Part shown: positions 36,543-45,393 of the stretch, in pieces
Layout: the number at the start of each line of letters is the position of its first letter
Numbering within the stretch: the stretch's first letter is position 1
Assembly (NCBI RefSeq): GCF_020424085.1
Contig: NZ_CP080203.1
Span: 1,550,001-1,614,000, forward strand
Direction: 5' to 3'
Length of the DNA: 64,000 bases
Origin: Mycetocola spongiae
GTDB taxonomy: Bacteria; Actinomycetota; Actinomycetes; Actinomycetales; Microbacteriaceae
The notes under the pieces: generated by a model
What the model saw: the letters and a program-made list of their open reading frames with translations, nothing else
Told to the model about the DNA's origin: nothing
Databases searched by the model: none
Position numbers and translations under genes: made by a program

Positions 36543-37391
36543 ATGTCTCACGCGCCTCTTCGTCTGGTTTCGGTAAACGTCAACGGCATCCGTGCCGCCT
36601 ATCGCAAGGGTATGGGTGAGTGGCTTGAGGGCCGCGGCGCCGATATCGTGGCGCTTCAGGAGGTGCGCGCGGGCGATGCCGATCTGGAAAAGCTGGTGGG
36701 CGAGGGCTGGTTTATCCTGCACGATGAGGCCAGCGCCAAGGGCCGCGCCGGTGTGGCCCTGATTAGCCGCAGCGCGCCGCTCGCGCACCGCACCCGGCTG
36801 GGTGCCGATGATTTTGATAGCGCGGGCCGCTGGCTTGAGGCCGATTATGAATTTAACGGCAAGGCCGTGACGGTGGTCTCCACCTATGTGCACTCCGGCG
36901 AGGTGGATACCCCCAAGCAGGTGGAGAAATATAAGTTCCTCGAGGCCATGCTGATTCGCCTGCCCGAGCTGCGTGCCCATTCGGAGCATGTTGTGGTGGT
37001 GGGCGACCTGAACGTGGGTCACCGCGAACTCGATATTAAAAACTGGAAGGGCAATCGTAAAAACGCCGGCTTCCTGGTCGAGGAGCGCGCCTATTTTGAT
37101 CGGTTCTTTGGCCCCGAGGGCCAGCCCGTGGAGTGTGTGGATGGCAGCACCGGGACCGGCCTCGGCTGGGCCGATGTGGGCCGCAACTGGGCCGGCGAGG
37201 TGGACGGCCCCTATACCTGGTGGTCCTACCGGGGACAGGCCTTTGATAATGACGCGGGTTGGCGCATCGACTATCACATGGCCTCGCCCGCGCTCGCCCA
37301 TACCGTGGTGGATTATGGGGTGGATCGCGCGGAGGCCTATGACCAGCGCTGGTCGGACCACTCCCCCGTGGTTGTGGACTACGCGCTCTAA
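36543..37391 (+). CDS. xth: Exodeoxyribonuclease III (AP endonuclease, Xth family)
   Basis: A 282-residue DNA repair nuclease cleaving at abasic sites and 3' blocked ends. EEP-family motifs: VNVNGIRAA, VALQEVRA (metal-binding Glu), STYVHSG, GDLNVGH, WRIDYHMAS and the catalytic WSDHSPV. TAAACT at 36531-36536 overlaps the yihY stop and ends 6 nt before the ATG; with no SD present the gene is probably leaderless. Confidence 0.95.
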   Translation: MSHAPLRLVSVNVNGIRAAYRKGMGEWLEGRGADIVALQEVRAGDADLEKLVGEGWFILHDEASAKGRAGVALISRSAPLAHRTRLGADDFDSAGRWLEADYEFNGKAVTVVSTYVHSGEVDTPKQVEKYKFLEAMLIRLPELRAHSEHVVVVGDLNVGHRELDIKNWKGNRKNAGFLVEERAYFDRFFGPEGQPVECVDGSTGTGLGWADVGRNWAGEVDGPYTWWSYRGQAFDNDAGWRIDYHMASPALAHTVVDYGVDRAEAYDQRWSDHSPVVVDYAL

Positions 37392-37438
37392 CACCACGCT
37401 TTTCTCCTCTTTTTCGCGTTTTATTTAGTATTGGATTT

Positions 37439-38446
37439 GTGATGACCAAGCCTCGCCTGTACTCCGGAATGCAGCCCTCCGCGGATTCCCTTCAGCTCGG
37501 TAATTATGTGGGTGCGCTCAAGCCCTGGAAGGCGCTTCAGGAGGAGCACGATGCGTTCTTCTCCGTGGTGGATCTGCACGCCCTGACCGTGCCGCAGGAT
37601 CCGGCAACGCTGCGCGAGAAGATTCGCCGCACCGCCGCGCAGTATATTGCCGCCGGAATCTCCCCCGAGAAGTCCACGCTCTATGTGCAGTCACATGTGC
37701 CCGCCCATACCGAGCTGGCCTGGATTCTTAATACCATCACCGGATTTGGCGAGGCCGGGCGGATGACGCAGTTTAAGGACAAGTCTTCGCGCCAGGGAGC
37801 GGATGCCACCAGCGTGGGGCTATTTGCCTATCCCGTGCTGATGGCCGCGGATATTTTGCTGTATCAGACGGAGGTGGTGCCGGTGGGAGACGATCAGCGC
37901 CAGCACGTGGAGCTCACCCGCGACCTCGCGGAGCGCTTTAACTCCCGCTTTGGCAAGACCTTCACCATTCCCAAGGCGCTGATCGGCGGCGATGACGCCC
38001 GCATCTACGACCTGCAGAACCCCACCTCGAAGATGTCTAAATCGGCCGAGTCGATGGCCGGGGTGATCTGGGTATTGGACGAGCCCGCGGTGAGCGCCAA
38101 GAAGATCATGCGCGCGGTGACCGATGATGAGGGTGTTGTGGCCTATGACCGCGAGAAGAAGCCCGGGGTGTCCAACCTGCTGTCGATCTATTCCTCGCTC
38201 AGCGGCCGGGCGATCCCCGAGATCGTGGCGGAATACGAGGGCCAGGGCTATGGCTCGCTGAAGAAAAACCTCGCGGAGCTGGTTGTGGCCGAGTTTGGCC
38301 CCGTGCGCGAGCGCGCCCACGAGCTGATGGCCGACCCGGCGGAGCTGGATCGACTGCTCTCGCGCAATGCCGATCGCGCAAATGAGGCGGCCCAGACCAC
38401 CCTGGCCGCTGCCTATGACGCGGTGGGCCTGCTCCGCCGCGGCTAA
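37439..38446 (+). CDS. trpS: Tryptophanyl-tRNA synthetase
   Basis: A 335-residue class I synthetase. The signatures are GNYVGALKPW (HIGH-like region), the tryptophan pocket region VGDDQRQHVELTRD, and KMSKS at about 200-204. Starts GTG 37439 and ATG 37442 are adjacent. TAGTAT at 37426-37431 ends 7 nt before the GTG, which suits a leaderless GTG start. Confidence 0.95.
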   Translation: MMTKPRLYSGMQPSADSLQLGNYVGALKPWKALQEEHDAFFSVVDLHALTVPQDPATLREKIRRTAAQYIAAGISPEKSTLYVQSHVPAHTELAWILNTITGFGEAGRMTQFKDKSSRQGADATSVGLFAYPVLMAADILLYQTEVVPVGDDQRQHVELTRDLAERFNSRFGKTFTIPKALIGGDDARIYDLQNPTSKMSKSAESMAGVIWVLDEPAVSAKKIMRAVTDDEGVVAYDREKKPGVSNLLSIYSSLSGRAIPEIVAEYEGQGYGSLKKNLAELVVAEFGPVRERAHELMADPAELDRLLSRNADRANEAAQTTLAAAYDAVGLLRRG

Positions 38447-38933
38447 CCGCCGCGGCCCGGCGCCGAACACCCGGTGCCGAACGCCCGGCACCGAGCGATA
38501 TAGAAGACCTCCCCGGTAGGGCCCGCGCGGCCCCGCCGCGGGAGGTTTTCTGCAGCCGGCGGCGCACGCACCGAGAACCCGGGCCGCGCGGCCGGCCGAT
38601 ACCCGCGGGGACGGGGAGCGGGAGCGGCGCACCGCTCGGGGTGGGGCTCAGGGGAGAATGATTCATGCCCCCAGTCCAGCACCTCCGCGCGGCCCGGGCA
38701 CGGCTCGCGGCGCCGCTGTGGAGAACCCGGCCACGGGCCACGCCCTGTGCATAACGGCTGCTCGCCGCGGGCCTTCCCCGGGCCGGACCCCCGCAACCCG
38801 CCCCCCAAAGTGGGCTGCGGGGAGGTTTTTGGGCCCTCCCGCCCCCACTTTGCACGTTTTGCCCACTAAAGTGGCGAGAAACCGGCCGAAAGTCCCCCTA
38901 AAATAAGGGCACCCACTCATTTCGGAGGATGCA
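38447..38933. other. 487-bp intergenic region with stem-loops and repeated AAAGTGGG
   Basis: No convincing gene is seen. An 8-bp perfect hairpin (38472-38479 with 38486-38493) lies 25 nt past trpS and may terminate it. A larger stem pairs 38502-38513 with 38540-38551. The stretch 38560-38800 is very GC-rich without clear features. From 38807 the AAAGTGGG/CCCACTTT repeats and the promoter of the GntR gene begin. Confidence 0.6.
38807..38904 (+). promoter_or_regulatory. Candidate GntR operator cluster and promoter
   Basis: AAAGTGGG at 38807-38814 faces CCCACTTT at 38844-38851, and the arms can form a stem-loop. A third site, CCCACTAAAGTGG at 38862-38874, is a compact palindrome just upstream of TAAAAT (38899-38904), a likely -10 box. 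The GntR start lies 30 nt on, so autoregulation is likely. Confidence 0.5.
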
Positions 38934-39590
38934 TTGGTCATCGAACGTAAAACTCTTCGCTCCCAGGTACGCGAGGAGATCCTCGCGCGCATGCGCACCG
39001 GTGCCGTGCAGCCCGGAGAGAGCATCAACGAGGTCCTTCTTGCCACCGAGCTGGGCGTGAGCCGCACCCCGCTGCGCGAGGCGCTGATCGGCCTCGAGGC
39101 CGAGGGCCAGATCACCAGCGAAAATGGCAAGGGCTTTCGTTTTGTACGCCTGAGCGCCACCGATTTTGCAGAGCTGGGCCCGATCATGGCCACGCTCGAG
39201 GCCCTCGCAATCGAGCTCACCCCCGCCGCGGAGCTTGAGGGCATCGGCCGTCGCCTCCTCGCGATGTCCGCCGCAAACGAGGCCCGCGAGGCCGAGCCCT
39301 CGCTCGCCGTATCCCTCGACGATGAGTGGCACGAGACCATGATTGGCGGCTGCCCCAATCAGCGCCTCCTCGAGGTCATCGCCAATAACCGCGAGCTGGT
39401 GCACCGCTATGAATCGGTTCTCACCGCCGACCGGGATACCATCGAGCGCGAGGCGGCCGAACACACCCTGATCGCCGATGCCATGATCGCGGGGGATGTG
39501 CCCGCGGCCAAGGCCGCCCTGCTGGCCAATTGGCAAAACGGCGTGGTGCGCCTCCTGGAGCACGCCCGCACGTCCTACGTCACGCCCTGA
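38934..39590 (+). CDS. GntR-family regulator (FCD/FadR subfamily)
   Basis: A 218-residue regulator. An N-terminal winged helix (about 1-70; LLATELGVSRTPLREALIGLEAEG) precedes an all-helical FCD ligand domain (about 75-210) with the metal-binding histidine-type pattern EWHETMI and EAAEHTLIADAM. Ligands of this subfamily are usually organic or sugar acids. The TTG start at 38934 is supported by GGAGG 5 nt upstream. No target gene lies beside it on the same strand; the next gene converges. Confidence 0.9.
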   Translation: MVIERKTLRSQVREEILARMRTGAVQPGESINEVLLATELGVSRTPLREALIGLEAEGQITSENGKGFRFVRLSATDFAELGPIMATLEALAIELTPAAELEGIGRRLLAMSAANEAREAEPSLAVSLDDEWHETMIGGCPNQRLLEVIANNRELVHRYESVLTADRDTIEREAAEHTLIADAMIAGDVPAAKAALLANWQNGVVRLLEHARTSYVTP

Positions 39591-39624
39591 GCCGCCGACC
39601 CGCCGCCGGGAACGGCGGCGGCTC

Positions 39625-40212
39625 CTAGCGCCCGATAATGGCGCGCCCCGAGGCGAGCAGCGCCTCCCGTACCGCGCGCGGATCATCGAGATTCCCGGCG
39701 ATCATCGCCCCGTCCCGGAGCATCACCAGCTGCGTGGCCACCGCCGCGGGCTCCGCCACGCCCATCTCGGTGAGCAGCCCGGCAAGCAGGCCGTGAAACC
39801 ACTCCCGGTGCCGCTGCACGGTGAGGCGCACGGGATGCCCGGGATCGGCAAACTCCGCCGCCGCATTCAGGAAGGCACAACCGCGGAAGCCCGGTTGGCA
39901 ACTGCGCGAGCCGATGGCCTCCGCGATTGACCGCAGCACGTCCTCGGGGCGCTCCTCGCGCTCGGCCACCTCCTCGGCCGCGCGGCGCTCGTGCTCCCCG
40001 AGCCGCTCCAGATAGGCCACGATCAGGTCGTCCTTGGAACGAAAATGGCGGTAGAAGGTCACCTTGGTGATGCCCACCTCGGCGATGATCTTATCGGCGC
40101 TGACCGCGCGCAATCCCTGGCGATAAAACAGCTCGGAGGCGGCCTCGAGGATGCGCTCGCGCGTGCCCACCGCCGCGGCGGGAGCGGGTGCGCTCCGGAT
40201 CGTAGATGTCAT
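39625..40212 (-). CDS. TetR-family transcriptional regulator
   Basis: A 195-residue repressor with an N-terminal helix-turn-helix (VSADKIIAEVGITKVTFYRHFRSKDDLI) and a helical ligand domain containing Cys residues in GSRSCQPGFRGCAFLNAA. ATG at 40212 is used; the frame extends to 40335 through the divergent promoter region. It is divergent from ohr, where a MarR-type OhrR is the usual regulator, so its cysteines may sense oxidants; that is inference. Confidence 0.9.
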   Translation of the reverse strand: MTSTIRSAPAPAAAVGTRERILEAASELFYRQGLRAVSADKIIAEVGITKVTFYRHFRSKDDLIVAYLERLGEHERRAAEEVAEREERPEDVLRSIAEAIGSRSCQPGFRGCAFLNAAAEFADPGHPVRLTVQRHREWFHGLLAGLLTEMGVAEPAAVATQLVMLRDGAMIAGNLDDPRAVREALLASGRAIIGR

Positions 40213-40276
40213 TTTGCCCCGAGTTTTTCCAGTGACTTGCGTTTTGCTGATTCCTGTTCCAGTATAGAACACGTTG

Positions 40277-40298
40277 GTAGAGTTACTAGTTCGTCTAC
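40277..40298. promoter_or_regulatory. Inverted repeat between tetR-type gene and ohr
   Basis: Arms GTAGA (40277-40281) and TCTAC (40294-40298) flank the palindromic core ACTAGT (40285-40290), with 3-nt gaps on each side. A 22-bp dyad in a divergent promoter fits a TetR operator. Confidence 0.5.
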
Positions 40299-40349
40299 AT
40301 AGCTTTTCCGGCACGCATCGCCCGTCTTCGACCAAAGGAACGCATCATC

Positions 40350-40778
40350 ATGACAGATACCCTCTATACCGCCGTTGCCACGTCCACCGGAGACGGCCGC
40401 GCCGGGGGCCGCGTGCTCTCGAGCGACGGCGTACTGGATCTCACCCTCGCCGTGCCCACCGAGATGGGTGGCCGCGGCGGTGGAACCAACCCCGAGCAGC
40501 TTTTTGCCGCGGGCTGGGCCGCCTGTTTCCACTCGGCCCTGAAGGGTGTGGCCGCGGCCGAGAAGATCACCCTGAACGATTCCGCGGTGGTAGCCGATAT
40601 CGGCATTAAGCCCAACGGCCAGGGCGGCTACGGCCTCGAGGCCGCGATCCACGTGGAGCTCGCCGATATCGATCAGGCCACCGCCGATCGCCTCGTGGCC
40701 ACCGCCCACCAGGTCTGCCCGTATTCCAATGCCACGCGCGGAAATATCGACGTCCGCATCGATACCACCGTCGGCTAG
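40350..40778 (+). CDS. ohr: Organic hydroperoxide resistance protein Ohr (OsmC family)
   Basis: A 142-residue thiol peroxidase that reduces organic hydroperoxides. The two catalytic cysteines are Cys59 in GWAACFHSAL and Cys123 in QVCPYSNATRGN, with GGRGGGTNPEQLFAAG typical of Ohr rather than OsmC. AAAGGA lies 10 nt before the ATG. Confidence 0.94.
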   Translation: MTDTLYTAVATSTGDGRAGGRVLSSDGVLDLTLAVPTEMGGRGGGTNPEQLFAAGWAACFHSALKGVAAAEKITLNDSAVVADIGIKPNGQGGYGLEAAIHVELADIDQATADRLVATAHQVCPYSNATRGNIDVRIDTTVG

Positions 40779-40839
40779 GTCCCCGCACGACCCTCCGGCG
40801 CCACTCCCCCGTCCGGGCGCCGGCGGGTCCTCCCATCAC

Positions 40840-40875
40840 AACGGCCCGGTATCCCTCGCGGGATACCGGGCCGTT
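40840..40875. terminator. Bidirectional hairpin between ohr and glpK
   Basis: A 16-bp perfect stem (40840-40855 with 40860-40875) with loop TCGC lies between two convergent genes. No long T-run follows on either strand. Confidence 0.75.
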
Positions 40876-40891
40876 GCCCGCGTGGTGGAGG

Positions 40892-42406
40892 TTAGTTTAC
40901 GTCCTCGTCCACCCAGTCGAAGGTCTTGGTCACGGCCTTCTTCCACGAGCGATAGAGGCGGTCGCGCTCGGCCCGGTCCATCTCGGGCAGCCAGCGCTTA
41001 TCCTCCTGCCAGTTCGCGGAGAGCTCGTCCAGGTCCTTCCAGAACCCCACCGCCAGGCCCGCGGCATAGGCGGCCCCCAGCGCGGTGGTCTCGGCCACCA
41101 CCGGACGCACCACGGGAACGCCGAGCATATCGGCCTGGAACTGCAGCAGCAGGTCATTGGCCGTGGCCCCGCCGTCCACGCGCAGCTCGGTCAGGTCCAC
41201 CCCGGCATCGGCATTCACCGCATCCAGTACCTCGGCCGTCTGATAGGCGATCGATTCCAGCGCGGCCCGGGCAATATGGCCCTTATTGACATAGCGGGTC
41301 AGGCCCACCAGCGCGCCGCGCGCATCCGAGCGCCAATACGGCGCAAAGAGGCCCGAGAACGCGGGGACAAAATACGCCCCGCCGTTATCCTCCACGCCGC
41401 GCGCCAGCTCCTCCACCTCGGCGGCCGAGCTGATCAGCCCGAGGTTATCGCGCAGCCACTGGATGAGCGATCCGGTCACCGCAATCGACCCCTCCAGCGC
41501 GTAGTGGGTCGGGCCATCGCCGATCTTATAGCCGATCGTGGTGAGCAGCCCGTTCTCCGAATGGATGATATCCGTGCCGGTGTTAAAGATCAGGAAGTTA
41601 CCGGTGCCATAGGTGTTTTTGGCCTCGCCCTTCTCAAACGCGGCCTGACCAAATGTGGCCGCCTGCTGATCGCCGAGGATACCGGCAATGGGTACCTCGC
41701 GCAGCAGGCTATGGGTATCGGCCTCGCCATATACCTCGGAGGAGGAGCGCACCTCGGGCAGCATCGAGGCGGGAACTCCAAAGGCCTCCAGGATTTCGTG
41801 ATCCCATTCCAGGGTTTCCAGGTTGAGGAACAGCGTGCGGCTGGCATTGGTGACATCGGTCACGTGCAACCCGCCCTCCACACCGCCCGTGAGGTTCCAC
41901 AGGATCCAGGTATCGGTGGTGCCGAAGATCAGGTCCCCGGCCTCGGCGCGCTCGCGCGCACCCTCCACGTTTTCGAGGATCCAGACGATCTTGGTGCCCG
42001 AAAAATAGGTGGCCAGGGGCAGGCCCACGGTCTTTTTAAAGCGCTCGATGCCGCCATCGGCCGCGAGTCGCTCCACGATGTCCTGGGTGCGGGTATCCTG
42101 CCAGACAATCGCGTTATAAACGGGCTCGCCGGTGTTTTTATCCCAGACCACGGCGGTCTCGCGCTGATTGGTGATGCCGATGGCCGCGATATCGTGCCGG
42201 GTCAGATTGGCCTTGGACAGCGCCTGCCCAATCGCCTCGCGGGTATTGTCCCAGATCTGCTTGGGGTCGTGTTCCACCCAGCCTGCCCGCGGAAAGATCT
42301 GTTCGTGCTCCAGCTGTCCCGAGGACACAATATTTCCCGAGTGATCAAAGATGATCGCCCGCGAGGAGGTGGTGCCCTGGTCGATGGCGATAACGTAGTC
42401 GGCCAT
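40892..42406 (-). CDS. glpK: Glycerol kinase
   Basis: A 504-residue FGGY-family kinase converting glycerol to sn-glycerol 3-phosphate. [36 protein letters not shown] and [15 protein letters not shown] are standard GlpK signatures; the length is typical. ATG at 42406 has GGGAG upstream. It lies 54 bp after glpF in a glpF-glpK operon. Confidence 0.96.
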   Translation of the reverse strand: MADYVIAIDQGTTSSRAIIFDHSGNIVSSGQLEHEQIFPRAGWVEHDPKQIWDNTREAIGQALSKANLTRHDIAAIGITNQRETAVVWDKNTGEPVYNAIVWQDTRTQDIVERLAADGGIERFKKTVGLPLATYFSGTKIVWILENVEGARERAEAGDLIFGTTDTWILWNLTGGVEGGLHVTDVTNASRTLFLNLETLEWDHEILEAFGVPASMLPEVRSSSEVYGEADTHSLLREVPIAGILGDQQAATFGQAAFEKGEAKNTYGTGNFLIFNTGTDIIHSENGLLTTIGYKIGDGPTHYALEGSIAVTGSLIQWLRDNLGLISSAAEVEELARGVEDNGGAYFVPAFSGLFAPYWRSDARGALVGLTRYVNKGHIARAALESIAYQTAEVLDAVNADAGVDLTELRVDGGATANDLLLQFQADMLGVPVVRPVVAETTALGAAYAAGLAVGFWKDLDELSANWQEDKRWLPEMDRAERDRLYRSWKKAVTKTFDWVDEDVN

Positions 42407-42460
42407 ATGAGTTACTCCCTTATCGATGATAAAAAATAATGAAGGCGCGGTTCGCGCAGT

Positions 42461-43225
42461 CTAGCTCAGCAACGGGAGCAATACCGGTGCGGCAAATCCC
42501 GCGATGGCCCCGCCGATCAGCGGGCCCACTACGGGGACCCAGGAATAGGACCAGTCGCTGGTGCCCTTGTTTTTAATGGGCAGGATCGCGTGTGCGATGC
42601 GCGGACCCAGGTCACGCACCGGGTTAATCGCATAGCCGGTGGGGCCACCCAGAGAGACACCAATCGCGATCACCAGCAGCGCCACGGGCAGTGCGCCGAG
42701 CGCCGCGAGACCCGCGGCATCGCCGTTGCGGCCAAAGCCGATAATCACAAAGACCAGCACAAACGTGCCGATGATCTCGGTGATCAGGTTCCAGCCATAG
42801 GAGCGAATCTCGGGGCCGGTGGAGAAGACGCCGAGCTTCAGTGCCGGGTCCTCGGTGATATCAAAATGCTTCTTATAGGCGAGGAAAACAAAAACGGCGC
42901 CCAGGAAGGCGCCGAGGAGTTGAGCCGCAAAATAGACCAGCGTGGCCCCGAGCGTGATGGCGATCTGTCCGTCCACAAACCACTCATTACCCGAGGTGAT
43001 GATGCCCACCGTAACCGCGGGGTTCAGATGTGCACCCGAGGCATAGGACGCGATCACACCGGCAAATACGGCCAGGCCCCAGCCGATATTAATCATCAGC
43101 GGGCCGCCGGCGAAGCCCTTGGTTTTGGTGAGCAGCACATTGGCCACCACACCTCCTCCGAGCAGTGTCAGCAGCGCGGTGCCCACCGCCTCCGAGATAA
43201 ATACCGTCCCTAGCGTTATGTCCAT
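42461..43225 (-). CDS. glpF: Glycerol uptake facilitator (aquaglyceroporin)
   Basis: A 254-residue channel with six helices and two half-helices. The first pore motif is HLNPAVT (68-70) and the second is [10 protein letters not shown], where NPA is changed to NPV (201-203). Asp205 after Arg204 is kept, as in glycerol channels. ATG at 43225 has AAAGG 6 nt upstream; a longer frame to 43282 crosses the promoter and is rejected. First gene of glpF-glpK. Confidence 0.93.
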   Translation of the reverse strand: MDITLGTVFISEAVGTALLTLLGGGVVANVLLTKTKGFAGGPLMINIGWGLAVFAGVIASYASGAHLNPAVTVGIITSGNEWFVDGQIAITLGATLVYFAAQLLGAFLGAVFVFLAYKKHFDITEDPALKLGVFSTGPEIRSYGWNLITEIIGTFVLVFVIIGFGRNGDAAGLAALGALPVALLVIAIGVSLGGPTGYAINPVRDLGPRIAHAILPIKNKGTSDWSYSWVPVVGPLIGGAIAGFAAPVLLPLLS

Positions 43226-43251
43226 GAGGTGCCTTTCCCAAATCTGTATTG

Positions 43252-43266
43252 TGGAAAACGTTCTCA
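43252..43266 (-). promoter_or_regulatory. LacI/CcpA-like operator upstream of glpF
   Basis: TGGAAAACGTTCTCA is a near-palindrome centred on CG, the shape of LacI-family operators. It lies 26 bp upstream of the glpF ATG, near where the promoter should be. Confidence 0.45.
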
Positions 43267-43416
43267 GGGGACACGCCCGCATTCGCTGTCAGAACGGCCG
43301 TGAGTTATTTCCCCCCGTGCACCGATTCTGCGAAATTAGGCACCCTTTGGCAAGGGATTTGGATAAATCCCCTCAAAAACGGCGTTCCGTGACGCCCCCA
43401 CCCGGCAGAAACCACA

Positions 43417-43463
43417 GCGCGCCCGGCCCGGCATCCGGAGAGAGGGATGCGGGGCGGGCGCGC
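43417..43463 (-). terminator. GC-rich terminator hairpin after the tetritol-type operon
   Basis: Arms near 43417-43436 and 43445-43463 pair with a few mismatches around a short loop, 20 nt past the stop of the last dehydrogenase gene. No T-run follows on the minus strand. Confidence 0.55.
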
Positions 43464-43482
43464 CGGGTAAAACGGGTGTGGC

Positions 43483-44514
43483 CTAGGCGTTGGGCGTGAC
43501 CACGGACTTCAGGGTATCGGGGTTGCGCGTGGAGTTCAGCGCATCCGCGACGTGATCCAGGTCGAAGCGACCGGTCACGAGGGCGTCCAGGTCCACCTTG
43601 CCGCTGGCCACCAGCTCGATGGCCGTGGGCCAGGTGTTGTTATAGCGGAAGATCCCGGTAACGATGAGCTCGTTATTCTGAATCGTGGTCACGGGCAGCG
43701 GAATCTCGCTGGCTCCCATACCCACCAGCACCACGGTGCCTCCGGGGCGCACCTCGCCGAAGCCCGAGCGCACCGCGGCGGCGGCACCCGAGGCGTCGAT
43801 GAAGGAGTCCACGTCCAGGCCCAGCGTGCCCACGGGCTCCGCAATCGGGTCGATGGTCTTGGTGGCACCAAAGCGCTCGGCCTGCTCGCGGCGGCGGGCG
43901 TCCACATCGGTCACGATGATCTCGCTTGCGCCATAGGCCTTGGCCACCTGGGCGGTGATGATGCCGATCGGGCCGGCACCGGTGATCAGCACGCGCGAAC
44001 CCACGGTGAACCCGGCCTTGCGGGCGGTGGCGATGGCCACCGAGAGCGGCTCCAGCAGGGCGGCGGCCTCGAGGCTCACGTGATCGGGAACCGTGTGGGC
44101 GAAGTGGCTCTGGATCGTGGCGTACTGCGCAAATGCACCGTCCACGCCGGGAACCGCATAAAACTCCATGTGCGGGTCGAGGTTGTAATTACCCGAGAGC
44201 GATTCGCGCGAGGTGGGGTCGGGACGCTGCGGCTCGATCGAGACGCGCTCGCCCACGCGGGCGGGGTCCACATCGGCGCCCACGGCCACGATCACACCGG
44301 CCGATTCGTGGCCCAGCACGAGGGGCTCCTCAACGATCCAGTCGCCGAGCTTTCCCTCGTGATAGAAGTGAACATCGGAGCCACACACGCCCACGGCCTC
44401 GATGCGCACCAGGACCTGGTCGGCATCGGGAACCGGTACCGCACGGTCCTGGATTTCGAGCTCCTCCGCGGCGAGCAGCACGCTCGCACGCATGGTTTCG
44501 GGAAGCTGGCTCAT
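43483..44514 (-). CDS. Zinc-type polyol dehydrogenase (sorbitol/xylitol dehydrogenase-like), last gene of tetritol operon
   Basis: A 343-residue medium-chain dehydrogenase. Catalytic zinc ligands Cys44 (GVCGSDVHF), His69 and Glu70 (LGHESAG), and the NAD fold at ITGAGPIGII are present. The loop near 94-113 that usually holds four structural-zinc cysteines has none (QRPDPTSRESLSGNYNL), as in animal sorbitol dehydrogenase. It likely oxidises a polyol such as a threitol to the ketose. GAAGGAG precedes the ATG, and the gene follows the DeoR gene after 36 bp. Confidence 0.9.
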   Translation of the reverse strand: MSQLPETMRASVLLAAEELEIQDRAVPVPDADQVLVRIEAVGVCGSDVHFYHEGKLGDWIVEEPLVLGHESAGVIVAVGADVDPARVGERVSIEPQRPDPTSRESLSGNYNLDPHMEFYAVPGVDGAFAQYATIQSHFAHTVPDHVSLEAAALLEPLSVAIATARKAGFTVGSRVLITGAGPIGIITAQVAKAYGASEIIVTDVDARRREQAERFGATKTIDPIAEPVGTLGLDVDSFIDASGAAAAVRSGFGEVRPGGTVVLVGMGASEIPLPVTTIQNNELIVTGIFRYNNTWPTAIELVASGKVDLDALVTGRFDLDHVADALNSTRNPDTLKSVVTPNA

Positions 44515-44550
44515 GGGTGTTCTCCTTCGTTCTTGATAAGGCTGGGGGGA

Positions 44551-45360
44551 TTAGGGGTGGCCCGTATAGGGCGGGGCCACCACGATATTTACGCCCTCGG
44601 CGCGCAGGGCCTCGATCTCGCCGGTCTCGGTGAGGCTGTCCACGATCACCACGTCAAACTCCCGCAGGTGGGCGAGGGCGTGCAGTGCGCGCTTGGCAAA
44701 TTTGGTGTGGTCCACCAGCAGGATGCGGGTGGCCGCGGCATCAAGCATGGCCCGCTTGGTATCCACGGTTTCCAGCGCCTGGAAATACAGGGTGCCGCCG
44801 GTCACGGCCGGGGCGGACATGATCACCACGTCGCCGCGCAGCTTCTGAATCGCGTCATTGGTCATCCGCCCCATAAAGGAGGAGCACCAGTTGTGATACG
44901 TGCCGCCGAGCGCGATCAGGGAGATCCGGGACATGGTATTCACCTCGTTGATCGCCACCAGGGAGTTGGTGATCACGGTGAGCGGGGTGCGGTCCTTGAG
45001 GAAGGGAAGCAGCTGATGGGCCGTGGTGGAATCATCGAGGAATACCGATTGTCCGGCCTCCACATAGTCCAGCGCGGCGGCCGCGAGCGAGCGCTTATTA
45101 TCTAGGCGCTGCCCCTGCCGATAGACGATGCTGGACTCCACCAGGGTGGAGGCCAGGGCCGTGGCGATACCGCGAGACTTGCGCAGAATCCCGCGCTCCT
45201 CGAGGTCGTCCAGGTCGCGGTGCACGGTCATCAGGCTGATATCAAAACGCTCCGCGAGATCCTCGATGCGCACGGCACCCTGCTCCATGACGGCCTCGGC
45301 GATGCCCTTGCGGCGGTCGTCTCTCTTATGGTTACGCGAATTCGTCGCCATAATGCTCAT
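44551..45360 (-). CDS. DeoR-family transcriptional regulator
   Basis: A 269-residue regulator. The N-terminal helix-turn-helix is EDLAERFDISLMTVHRDLDDLEERG; the C-terminal DeoRC sugar-phosphate sensor has DDSTTAHQLLPFL, TNSLVAINE and VDHTKFAKRA. DeoR proteins usually respond to a phosphorylated intermediate of the pathway they control, here plausibly a tetrulose phosphate. It is encoded within the operon, between the TIM-like isomerase and the last dehydrogenase. ATG at 45360 or 45351. Confidence 0.92.
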   Translation of the reverse strand: MSIMATNSRNHKRDDRRKGIAEAVMEQGAVRIEDLAERFDISLMTVHRDLDDLEERGILRKSRGIATALASTLVESSIVYRQGQRLDNKRSLAAAALDYVEAGQSVFLDDSTTAHQLLPFLKDRTPLTVITNSLVAINEVNTMSRISLIALGGTYHNWCSSFMGRMTNDAIQKLRGDVVIMSAPAVTGGTLYFQALETVDTKRAMLDAAATRILLVDHTKFAKRALHALAHLREFDVVIVDSLTETGEIEALRAEGVNIVVAPPYTGHP

Positions 45361-45393
45361 CTCTGCGTCCCTGCATTTCTCCGTGGCTGGTTT

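Noticed and set aside
38560-38806. Possible structured RNA (RNase P, 6S or tmRNA) in the trpS-GntR gap
   Set aside because: No conserved core sequence of these RNAs is visible; the region is merely GC-rich.
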